Part shown: one piece after another, positions 20,936-27,994 of the stretch
Numbering within the stretch: the stretch's first letter is position 1
Layout of the letters: every line of letters starts with the position of its first letter
From: Vibrio casei
GTDB lineage: Bacteria; Pseudomonadota; Gammaproteobacteria; Enterobacterales; Vibrionaceae
Assembly: GCF_002218025.2 (NCBI RefSeq)
Contig: NZ_AP018680.1
Location: 558,001 to 622,000, forward strand
Length of the DNA: 64,000 nt
Direction of reading: 5' to 3'
Notes under the pieces: generated by a model
What the model saw: only the letters and a program-made list of their open reading frames with translations
Database searches by the model: none
Told to the model about the DNA's origin: nothing
Position numbers and translations under genes: made by a program

Positions 20936-21416
20936 TAGATTATCTCAATTCTGTTTAGTTGCCATACGAGCTGATTCAATATTTCATCACCTGTTTTAAT
21001 TTCAGGATATTTTGAGAAGGGGATTAAAATCCATAATGGGCCTTTATCCCGAATTCGTATGGCCTTTCCATTTTCTTTTATGGCTAAAATAAACTGATAT
21101 TTTTTTAAATCGGCCTTAGTGATTTCATAAGAATACTCATTGAGTGCATAGACTCTAAATGTAGAAAATCCATTTGGAGCAAAATCTAAAATAGTGCTGA
21201 GTTGTGGGCCTTGATAAATGTTATTTCCTTTGGTCCAAGGCGTCTCTGTAGTTAATTCAGATTGAGGCAAGGCTTGTAGTGCTTCTCGCGTGAAGGTTTT
21301 GGTGAATCCATGATTGTCAGTTAACGTAAGAAGTACTCGTGATTCTGCAAAAACTGAGAGGGGGAAAAAGCACTCACTAAGGTAATCAAAATTGAAATGA
21401 GTAATTTTATATTCAT
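20935..21416 (-). CDS. Secreted molybdopterin-binding-like protein; signal peptide shifted out of frame
   Basis: The main frame encodes AESRVLLTLTDNHGFTKTFT and a domain like the oxidoreductase molybdopterin-binding fold (PWTKGNNIYQGPQLSTIL, VYALNEYSYEI, PLWILIPFSKYPEI). The cysteine ligand of true sulfite oxidases is not seen, so it may bind a partner or signal rather than act as an enzyme. An ATG at 21414-21416 with AAGG seven bases upstream starts a textbook signal peptide (MNIKLLISILITLVSAFS). That frame passes into the main frame only if one base is added at the TTTTTCCCCC run (21360-21369). Without the added base, the main frame can start only at 21438, with an implausible N-terminus. 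This is a natural frameshift, a programmed shift or a sequencing error. It is paired with the adjacent GGDEF gene. Confidence 0.7.
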
Positions 21417-21543
21417 AACCAAACCTTATTGTTTGCATACTTAAAGGATTTGCGTATGGACTCTTTGCCTAAAAAGTCCCGAGGATAAATCATTTAGGTA
21501 TACATACTCCTAATTACCCATCTTTTATTTAAGTATGAGATAT

Positions 21544-21583
21544 TAATTAACTCAAGGAACAAACCTGTAACTTGAGCTAATTA
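21544..21583. repeat. Inverted repeat downstream of ridA
   Basis: TAATTA-a-CTCAAG (21544-21556) pairs with CTTGAG-c-TAATTA (21571-21583), a 12-pair stem with one mismatch and a 14-base loop. It lies between the ridA stop and the next minus-strand gene. No U-run follows, so it may be an operator or RNA-processing structure rather than a plain terminator. Confidence 0.5.
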
Positions 21584-21683
21584 TTATATACCGAAATTTT
21601 TTTAGGTATCAGTAAATATTGTTGATATTGAGCTTGTTGCTTTGTTTGTTGTCTATATGATCGTTAAACTGATGCTGTAACGA

Positions 21684-22073
21684 TTATCGACGAACCGCAA
21701 TGGCTTCAATTTCAATGCCAACATCTTTTGGTAAACGAGCTACTTCAACACATGAACGCGCAGGGTAATTTGCGACATTATGTTCATCAAAAAAGGCACC
21801 GTACACTTCATTTACGGCCGCGAAATCCCCTAAGTCTTTCACAAATACCGTCATTTTAACGATATCGCTTACGGTTAATCCTGAGGATTCAACAACGGCT
21901 TTTACGTTATCAAGAGATTGACGTGCTTGAGCGGTAATTTCCGTTGGCACTTCACCTGTTGTTGGGTTAACTGGTATTTGGCCTGAAGTCATCACCATAT
22001 TACCTAGATCAACACCTTGTACATATGGGCCGATTGCAGCAGGAGCAGATTCAGTATGAAGAACTTTAGTCAT
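21684..22073 (-). CDS. ridA: 2-iminobutanoate/2-iminopropanoate deaminase RidA
   Basis: Rid/YjgF-family protein of 129 residues. The family signature is CVEVARLPKDVGIEIEAIAV, with the conserved arginine in YPARSCVEVA. It forms trimers and hydrolyses reactive enamine/imine intermediates released by PLP enzymes, protecting amino-acid metabolism. It follows pyrI by 91 bases, as in E. coli, where it was first named for this position. Confidence 0.95.
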   Translation of the reverse strand: MTKVLHTESAPAAIGPYVQGVDLGNMVMTSGQIPVNPTTGEVPTEITAQARQSLDNVKAVVESSGLTVSDIVKMTVFVKDLGDFAAVNEVYGAFFDEHNVANYPARSCVEVARLPKDVGIEIEAIAVRR

Positions 22074-22164
22074 GATTTATTTTCCATTGTTTAGTCGGTT
22101 ATTGATTCAATGTCGTATTTGTTGATAGTAACGAATTTACATCAGGTGTAAAACTACTGGGTAT

Positions 22165-22626
22165 TTATTTCTCTGTCATGATCTCACGAGAAAAGCTTTT
22201 TTCGCAGTATTTACACTTCAAACGAATCTCTCCCTTCTTCTCTACCACGCTGAAGCTACTGGCAACTGGTTCATTATGAGTAATACAATTGCTGTTAGCG
22301 CAATTAAAAACATCGGTGACTTGTTTAGGCAATGTTAAGGCCAATTTCTTCACCACGGTGTAATTTTCAATTTGATTGACGGTGGCGTGCGGGGCGTACA
22401 GAGCCAATTTTTGAGCTTGTTCTTCACTAATGAATGTATTTTCAATCTTTAAAAGGTCTTTAGCGCCTAACGCTGATGAGGGCAAGTTCAACCCCACTGT
22501 GACTCTTTCATTGGCGTTATCCATTTTGAATAGCTTCAGTACTTTGATCCCGATATGAGCTGGGATATGGTCGATCACGGTACCATTTTTGATGGCTTCA
22601 ACTTGTAACTGGTTTTGTTTCGACAT
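22165..22626 (-). CDS. pyrI: Aspartate carbamoyltransferase regulatory chain PyrI
   Basis: Regulatory subunit of 153 residues. The zinc site is complete: C109, C114, C138 and C141, the same numbering as E. coli. It binds CTP and ATP and holds the catalytic trimers of PyrB in the allosteric dodecamer. It is 16 bases downstream of pyrB, with an AAGG-type ribosome binding site at the junction. Confidence 0.97.
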   Translation of the reverse strand: MSKQNQLQVEAIKNGTVIDHIPAHIGIKVLKLFKMDNANERVTVGLNLPSSALGAKDLLKIENTFISEEQAQKLALYAPHATVNQIENYTVVKKLALTLPKQVTDVFNCANSNCITHNEPVASSFSVVEKKGEIRLKCKYCEKSFSREIMTEK

Positions 22627-22642
22627 GATAAGGTCTCCGTGA

Positions 22643-23572
22643 CTAAAGGTTTTTATTCAGAACTAAAGCAAGCAATGCGGTACGTGCGTACACTCCATTT
22701 TCGGCTTGCTCGAAATAATAAGCATAAGGGGTTTTATCCACATCAACAGTGATTTCGTCTACTCGTGGAAGAGGGTGTAGTACTTTTAGATTATTTTTTG
22801 CTTTTCTTAATGACGCGGCAGTCAGTACAAAAGCTGACTTGATATGGGCATATTCTGATTCATCAAAGCGTTCTTTTTGTACTCGTGTCATGTACAAGAT
22901 ATCAAGTTCAGGGATGACGTCTTCAATTTCATTGTGCAAACTATATTGGATGCCCGCATCGTCTAGCTCTTCACAAATATAATCAGGCATGGCTAATGCT
23001 TCTGGCGCGACAAAGTAAAAACGCACGTTATTGAATTTAGCCAATGCTTGCGTTAAAGAGTGAACCGTACGGCCGTATTTCAAATCTCCGACAAAGGCGA
23101 TATGAAGGTTATCTAATGAGCCTTGAGTTTCATAAATACTGTATAAATCGAGTAAGGTTTGAGTAGGATGCTGATTCGAACCATCGCCTGCATTTATTAT
23201 GGGGGTGTTATTTGAAAACTCAGACGCTAGGCGCGCTGCACCTTCTTGTGGGTGGCGCATGACAAAAGCATCTACATAAGAGGAAATGATTCGAATTGAA
23301 TCGGCGAGTGTCTCCCCTTTTTTAGCATGAGAAGTATTTCCTGGGTTATCAAACCCAATTACGCTGCCACCAATGCGTTGGATTGCGGTTTCAAAAGAAA
23401 GGCGAGTACGAGTCGAGGGCTCGAAAAAACAACTGGCGACGACTTTACCTTTGATCAGATCGGGTTGAGGCTCTGCTTTTATTTGTGCCGCAGTTTGAAT
23501 GATTAATTCAAGTTCTTCACGAGACAGTTCAGGTATCGAAATGATGTGTTTTTGATAGAGCGAGTTCGCCAT
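22643..23572 (-). CDS. pyrB: Aspartate carbamoyltransferase catalytic chain PyrB
   Basis: Catalytic subunit of 309 residues. The carbamoyl-phosphate motif STRTR is at 53-57 (E. coli 52-56). Other conserved segments are [12 protein letters not shown] and [11 protein letters not shown]. It joins carbamoyl phosphate and aspartate at the start of pyrimidine synthesis. Expression is probably set by the leader peptide and attenuator at 23681-23828. Confidence 0.97.
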   Translation of the reverse strand: MANSLYQKHIISIPELSREELELIIQTAAQIKAEPQPDLIKGKVVASCFFEPSTRTRLSFETAIQRIGGSVIGFDNPGNTSHAKKGETLADSIRIISSYVDAFVMRHPQEGAARLASEFSNNTPIINAGDGSNQHPTQTLLDLYSIYETQGSLDNLHIAFVGDLKYGRTVHSLTQALAKFNNVRFYFVAPEALAMPDYICEELDDAGIQYSLHNEIEDVIPELDILYMTRVQKERFDESEYAHIKSAFVLTAASLRKAKNNLKVLHPLPRVDEITVDVDKTPYAYYFEQAENGVYARTALLALVLNKNL

Positions 23573-23680
23573 GATTTATCCTTAGTTTACGCATTCTCTA
23601 GATATTGTAATAAACCCGCTTTACTTAAAACTGTCGTTTAAATATTTTGGGAATACCGTCAATGATTTATCGTTAGATAC

Positions 23681-23712
23681 AAAAAAGCCTCCCTAAATAA
23701 GGAGGCTTTTTT
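23681..23712 (-). terminator. pyrBI attenuator hairpin
   Basis: A 12-base perfect stem (23681-23692 with 23701-23712), an eight-base loop and a U6 tail on the minus strand. The leader reading frame stops inside its loop (TAG at 23693-23695). This is the geometry of pyrBI attenuation: a ribosome close behind polymerase disrupts the hairpin when UTP is low. Confidence 0.85.
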
Positions 23713-23794
23713 GTGGAGGAATAAAAACAATAACAGAATCAAACAAGTTCATTTGCGTAACGCAAAATTCGGTGTTTTGACTCAATTGTCGCAT
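23693..23794 (-). CDS. pyrL: pyrBI operon leader peptide
   Basis: A 33-residue frame starting MRQLSQNTEFCVTQ and ending PPQKSLLI. AAAGGAG (23801-23807) lies six bases before the ATG. The coding sequence runs through a U-rich stretch and stops in the loop of the attenuator. The sequence differs from E. coli pyrL, but position and logic are the same; in such leaders translation position, not peptide sequence, is what matters. Confidence 0.75.
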   Translation of the reverse strand: MRQLSQNTEFCVTQMNLFDSVIVFIPPQKSLLI

Positions 23795-23822
23795 TACTGA
23801 CTCCTTTCGATAATTGGTCGAA

Positions 23823-23850
23823 ATTATACTCCCAATTATGATGAGCGCAA
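23823..23850 (-). promoter_or_regulatory. Probable pyrBI promoter
   Basis: On the minus strand, -35 TTGCGC (23845-23850) and -10 TATAAT (23823-23828) are 16 bases apart. Transcription would begin about 10-15 bases before the leader-peptide ribosome binding site, just after the argF stop. Confidence 0.65.
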
Positions 23851-23884
23851 GCGATTGCGGTATGGGTTTTATTTTCTTTTATTA

Positions 23885-24889
23885 CTAATCACCAAGTGTT
23901 GCAACCATGATGGCTTTAATCGTGTGCATACGGTTTTCAGCTTGATCAAAAACGATCGAGTAATCGGATTCAAATATTTCTTCAGTGACTTCCAATCCTT
24001 TCATTCCGTATTTTTCTGAAATTTCTTTTCCAACGGTCGTTTCATCGTTGTGGAATGCGGGTAAGCAATGCATAAATTTCACTTGAGGATTTTGTGTCGC
24101 TTTAATCACATTCATATTGATTTGGTATGGGGTCATTAAGGCGACGCGCTCATCCCAAGCTTCAGCGGCTTCCCCCATGGAGACCCAAACATCAGTATAA
24201 AGGTAATCACACCCTTTAACACCAGCGGTAACATCTTCAGTTAAAGTGATTTTGGCACCTGTTTGTTGAGCTATTTCTTGGCATTGAGCAATAAGCGCCT
24301 CTTCAGGCCAGAAAGATTTTGGGGCAATAAGGCGAATATCCATGCCCATTTTTGCCGCGCCGACCATGAGTGAATTGCCCATGTTATTACGAGCATCACC
24401 AAGATACGCAAAGGTGATGTTATGAAGCAGTTTGTCTTTGCAGTGTTCTTGCATTGTTAGAAAATCGGCAAGAATTTGAGTGGGATGAAACTCATCCGTT
24501 AATCCATTCCAAACCGGAACGCCTGCATGTAGCCCTAGTTCTTCGACTATCGCTTGCCCATAACCACGATATTCAATGCCATCGTACATACGCCCTAAAA
24601 CTCGCGCGGTATCCTTCATGGATTCTTTATGGCCAATTTGTGAGCCAGAAGGGCCTAGGTAGGAGACTTGAGCGCCTTGATCAAATGCAGCAACTTCAAA
24701 TGCGCAACGAGTACGAGTGGAGGATTTTTCGAAGATTAATGCAATATTTTTTCCAACTAAGGTTTTTCGTTCGCAGCCCGCATATTTGGCTTTCTTTAAA
24801 TCCTTCGATAACGTCAATAGAAATTGAATTTCTTTTGGTGTGAAATCAAGCAGCTTGAGGAAATTACGGTTACGAAGGTTGAAAGCCAT
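23885..24889 (-). CDS. argF: Ornithine carbamoyltransferase
   Basis: Enzyme of 334 residues, the E. coli length. The carbamoyl-phosphate motif SSTRTR is at 56-61, the ornithine-site motif is [12 protein letters not shown], and [12 protein letters not shown] lies between them. It makes citrulline from ornithine and carbamoyl phosphate. The ATG at 24887-24889 was chosen over a frame open to 24943 because AAGGAT precedes it and the N-terminus then matches the family. Two ARG-box-like sites lie upstream, so ArgR repression is likely. The paralogous enzyme PyrB is encoded next door and uses the same carbamoyl phosphate. Confidence 0.96.
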   Translation of the reverse strand: MAFNLRNRNFLKLLDFTPKEIQFLLTLSKDLKKAKYAGCERKTLVGKNIALIFEKSSTRTRCAFEVAAFDQGAQVSYLGPSGSQIGHKESMKDTARVLGRMYDGIEYRGYGQAIVEELGLHAGVPVWNGLTDEFHPTQILADFLTMQEHCKDKLLHNITFAYLGDARNNMGNSLMVGAAKMGMDIRLIAPKSFWPEEALIAQCQEIAQQTGAKITLTEDVTAGVKGCDYLYTDVWVSMGEAAEAWDERVALMTPYQINMNVIKATQNPQVKFMHCLPAFHNDETTVGKEISEKYGMKGLEVTEEIFESDYSIVFDQAENRMHTIKAIMVATLGD

Positions 24890-24925
24890 AGCGGGATCCT
24901 TGTTATACAAACGATAAAAAATAGT

Positions 24926-24963
24926 TATACATAAAAATGCCAATAAAGTGAATTGTTATTTAT
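24926..24963 (-). promoter_or_regulatory. Tandem ARG boxes upstream of argF
   Basis: TGAATTGTTATTTA (24949-24962) matches the ArgR half-sites TGAAT-N4-ATTCA at nine of ten positions. A weaker copy (24928-24941, TACATAAAAATGCC) is centred exactly 21 bases away, the standard spacing of paired ARG boxes. Both lie between the argF start and its probable promoter. Confidence 0.6.
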
Positions 24964-25168
24964 TTTTTTGATGCGTGATATACCATGTTCACTTTATAAT
25001 TTTCTCTATTAATCCGTTTCATTGCATTATTTGTTGTCATTGAAATAAGTGCAGCCTTTCGTTCATTGGGCTATTTTTATTATCAGTAGGTTGATTTTCA
25101 CTTACTTAGACTATGATTTCATGGCAAAATACGCCTTCTAAAATTTAGCCCACATTGGAGCACTGATT

Positions 25169-25597
25169 ATGTCTAATAATGATCAATCTATGCAAGACGA
25201 TTACCTATCAGTTGAAGAGCTGATTGAATTTCAAAAAGAAGAAACTCGCGACATCATCGCAGCATTGATCGAAGATGGCAGTGATCCAGAAGCCCTATAT
25301 GATATTGAACATCATCTTTTCGCTGAAGATTTCGAAACATTGGAAAAAGCCGTTATTGAAGCATTTAAAATGGGTTTTGAAGTATTAGAAGCTGAAGAAA
25401 CGGAAGATGAAGATGGTGAGAAAGTATTGTGCTGTGACGCCATTATGCAATCGGCTCTTGATCCTAATCTGATTGATGAACAAGTTGAAAAACTGGTTAA
25501 TTTAGCGGAAAAATACGACATCATTTACGATGGTTGGGGTACCTTCTATGAAGGAGAGGATGCCATTTATGAAGATGAAGACGACGATAACGAATAA
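25169..25597 (+). CDS. rraB: Ribonuclease E inhibitor RraB
   Basis: Acidic protein of 142 residues with a tail of almost only D and E ([13 protein letters not shown]). The core matches Rra[36 protein letters not shown] and [14 protein letters not shown]. It binds the C-terminal scaffold of RNase E and changes which RNAs are cut. It is divergent from argF and ends in a terminator at 25618-25646. Confidence 0.93.
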   Translation: MSNNDQSMQDDYLSVEELIEFQKEETRDIIAALIEDGSDPEALYDIEHHLFAEDFETLEKAVIEAFKMGFEVLEAEETEDEDGEKVLCCDAIMQSALDPNLIDEQVEKLVNLAEKYDIIYDGWGTFYEGEDAIYEDEDDDNE

Positions 25598-25617
25598 ATC
25601 AGTTTCTTTGTAATATG

Positions 25618-25646
25618 AAAATACCAGCTTAAACGCTGGTATTTTT
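25618..25646 (+). terminator. Terminator after rraB
   Basis: AATACCAGC (25620-25628) and GCTGGTATT (25635-25643) form a perfect nine-base stem with a six-base loop, flanked by A and T runs. Confidence 0.85.
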
Positions 25647-25709
25647 ATATCTGGTTTTTACCTTTACTATACCAATGAATATATTTGGCATCATCAGGTT
25701 AGGATAATT

Positions 25710-26516
25710 ATGCACTTTACACTAAATGGATTATGGCAAATATCACCCTTGACAGATTTAACCATTCCACAAGCAGACATTGTCTTTCCGGCTCAGCTTA
25801 GTTCGGCATTACCTAATTATTTGTCTGAACAAGATATAGAGCAGCAAGAATGGCATTTGATGCATGACATCGAGGTCGATGATTCAATGCTTGGGCTCGC
25901 AGCAATCGATTTGGTGATTGAAGGAATAAGCCATTATGCTGAAGTGCGAGTTGGTGGAGTCGCGGTTTTTGACTGTGATGGTAGTCAATATCGCTATCAA
26001 AAAGATATTAAAGAGTATTTAAATTTAGGTAAAAATCGAATTGAGGTTTTATTTTTAGAGCCAGAAGATGATTTTTTGATTGATGATGAAGCCAATATTT
26101 GTCACTTAGGAATACCGCAGCACAATAACAAAATGACCGCTGTTGGGATCGCTCGAGTTCCTTTTTTACGGTTAGTTCGAAACGTTCGTTTGCATCATGT
26201 CGTTACTGAACAAATTTGGCATCATGGTGGTGGCTGTGAATTAAAAGTAGATGTGTATTACACCACTTTAAAGGCAGGTTTAGTGTCAGCAAGCATTAAA
26301 TATGAAGGCATGATGTATACCATACCTTTAGATGTTAGGAGTGATTATGTCAGTGCTACTTTTCAAGTGGAAGCACCAAAGAAAGCCACGATTAAGCAAG
26401 GCTCTATCGATACTTTAGAAGGGACAACTCAGCTTTATGTTCATTTAGATGGGTATCACTTTTATTTTGATGTTGCGCTTTCTGACAGCCAAAGAGTGAG
26501 TCATTATCCGTTATAG
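25710..26516 (+). CDS. Orphan GH2-type sugar-binding-like protein
   Basis: Protein of 268 residues, no signal peptide. The N-terminal half resembles the jelly-roll sugar-binding domain at the start of beta-mannosidases and other family 2 glycosidases: LNGLWQISPLTD, VFPAQLSSALPNYL, LVIEGISHYAEVRVGGVAVFDCDG, YLNLGKNRIEVLFLEPED. A second beta-rich part follows (about 165-268). The catalytic barrel of a GH2 enzyme is absent. The assignment is by fold pattern only. It may be a stand-alone lectin-like protein or the relic of a larger enzyme. It stands alone after rraB and is convergent with a GNAT gene. Confidence 0.6.
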   Translation: MHFTLNGLWQISPLTDLTIPQADIVFPAQLSSALPNYLSEQDIEQQEWHLMHDIEVDDSMLGLAAIDLVIEGISHYAEVRVGGVAVFDCDGSQYRYQKDIKEYLNLGKNRIEVLFLEPEDDFLIDDEANICHLGIPQHNNKMTAVGIARVPFLRLVRNVRLHHVVTEQIWHHGGGCELKVDVYYTTLKAGLVSASIKYEGMMYTIPLDVRSDYVSATFQVEAPKKATIKQGSIDTLEGTTQLYVHLDGYHFYFDVALSDSQRVSHYPL

Positions 26517-26581
26517 GCATTGCTAAAATGTGAAGTCTTTGTTATTGACGATTATTAATTAAGTCCATTAAATGCAAGTAA

Positions 26582-27067
26582 TTATAACTTTTTTGCCATG
26601 ACGATTTCACAATCATGGTGCCCAGTATTTCCCCAAGGCGCGTTGAGGTGCTCAAAGCCAAGGTTTTTATAAAGCTTTAATGCAGCTTTTAATTCAACCG
26701 TTGATTCTAAATAACAGTAATGAAACCCAAGGGCTTTCGCTTGTTTTAAACAAGTTGTCATTAATTCTTGAGCAAAACCTTGGCCTCGTCCTTGCGGTAA
26801 AATGTACATTTTTTGCAATTCGCATACCTCTGGTTTTCCTGCTAATGGCGCAATGCCAGCGCCACCGACAATATTTTCATTGGAGTCGGTTAATATCCAA
26901 TATTGAGATTTTTCTGAATCATAGACTTCAAATAGGGCATCTAAAGTTGGATCAGCTACGCTATAGCCTTTATCTGCGGTTAAACCAAACTCTGCGGAAA
27001 CATCGCGAATTACTTGAGCGATATGAGGATTGTCTTGTGCTTGTATTGGGCGGATGTGAAGTGACAT
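26582..27067 (-). CDS. GNAT-family N-acetyltransferase
   Basis: Acetyltransferase of 161 residues. The acetyl-CoA loop is LPQGRGQGFAQELM, preceded by the beta-strand ELQKMYI, and the end shows LKLYKNLGFEHL, all hallmarks of GNAT. The substrate is unknown. The ATG at 27065-27067 (MSLHIRPIQ) was preferred to a TTG at 27082. It is a single gene, convergent with the orphan sugar-binding-like gene. Confidence 0.88.
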   Translation of the reverse strand: MSLHIRPIQAQDNPHIAQVIRDVSAEFGLTADKGYSVADPTLDALFEVYDSEKSQYWILTDSNENIVGGAGIAPLAGKPEVCELQKMYILPQGRGQGFAQELMTTCLKQAKALGFHYCYLESTVELKAALKLYKNLGFEHLNAPWGNTGHHDCEIVMAKKL

Positions 27068-27196
27068 AAAATGTGAAACCAAATCAGAATGTGTTTTTCT
27101 TTATACCTAACTAGTATTGATATGTATATTGATATCCTTCTTAAGTTATTGTTTTATTAAGTATGAATGTTATATTTGTGACTTGGATTGGGAGAT

Positions 27197-27228
27197 TAAA
27201 ACGCTCACTTTCATGATGAAGTGAGCGT
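27197..27228 (-). terminator. Terminator after the DUF2061 gene
   Basis: Perfect ten-base stem (27201-27210 with 27219-27228), eight-base loop, and TTTTAAT on the minus strand after the stem. Confidence 0.75.
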
Positions 27229-27286
27229 GGTTGAAAAATATTTAAAACATTGAATCTATGCTACGTTCGCCATGAATTTGAATCGG

Positions 27287-27745
27287 TTAATACACTTTTG
27301 TTGGCAAATTAGATTTAGGCGCTTCTGAAATCTCACATCCATGCTGGTGCAAGTTGTGATGGTGGCAATGTAATGTGATTTTTGCTTTTTCATTACGCTG
27401 CCAAAAACGTTCATGAAAATAGAACACAATAGTATTAATACTCGGTTCAATAGTTGCCATTAATCCACCAATAAGGGCATCACCAGTTAAGAGATAAGTG
27501 ACTAAGAACGCTACGCTAAAATGCAATACAGCGAAACTTGCCGTCTTTTTACTTGGTGAGAGAAGTGCCATACGATTCAATTTTGGGCGCTGCCACACTT
27601 TTTCATGAAAATAGAATACAACTGTATTGACCATGGGTTCAGTCATGGCAATTAAACTACCAATGATTATATCGCCTGTTAATAAATACGCTAATGTGAA
27701 GGCAACGCTAAAATGCAATATGGCGAATGTGAATGTTTTTTTCAT
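27287..27745 (-). CDS. Tandem DUF2061 membrane protein with His-rich tail
   Basis: Protein of 152 residues built from two copies (about 1-52 and 66-118) of one unit. Each reads K-T-x-F/S-F-A-x-L-HFSVAF, then YLLTGD, then EP-x-x-NT-x-VFYFHE-x-x-WQR. Each unit has two short helices, so four membrane segments are expected. The C-terminus is rich in His and Cys (LHCHHHNLHQHGC), a possible metal site. Function is unknown for this family. The ATG at 27743-27745 was chosen because GGAG lies just upstream; an open frame to 27799 lacks this. Confidence 0.8.
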   Translation of the reverse strand: MKKTFTFAILHFSVAFTLAYLLTGDIIIGSLIAMTEPMVNTVVFYFHEKVWQRPKLNRMALLSPSKKTASFAVLHFSVAFLVTYLLTGDALIGGLMATIEPSINTIVFYFHERFWQRNEKAKITLHCHHHNLHQHGCEISEAPKSNLPTKVY

Positions 27746-27908
27746 AGTAGCTCCGAAGTAATGTTTTTCTTTATATACATTATTGCGAATAATTCTCATT
27801 TCGTAAAGGGTGGGTTTAATTATTTATTTGATAGATAAAAACGATTGATAAGGCTAATTCTTTATGGATTGTTTCATTTTCAGCTTTCAATCTCTTATAT
27901 TTTCATAT

Positions 27909-27937
27909 AAAAAAAGCCAACCTTTCGGTCAGCCTTT
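27909..27937 (-). terminator. Terminator after valS
   Basis: On the minus strand GCTGACC-GAAA-GGTTGGC (seven pairs, two of them G-U, GNRA loop) is followed by T7. Confidence 0.8.
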
Positions 27938-27943
27938 ATGGGG

Positions 27944-27965
27944 GCTTGTAGTTTGAACTACAAGC
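27944..27965. repeat. Perfect hairpin just after valS
   Basis: GCTTGTAGT (27944-27952) and ACTACAAGC (27957-27965) form a nine-base stem with loop TTGA. It lies between the valS stop and its terminator and may protect the mRNA end. Confidence 0.7.
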
Positions 27966-27994
27966 AATAGTATGCCAAAAATTCGATATTGGTC

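Noticed and set aside
27287..27745. PACE-type efflux pump
   Set aside because: Length and two-helix repeats recall PACE, but the HFSVAF...YLLTGD...EP..NT..FYFHE..W pattern fits DUF2061.
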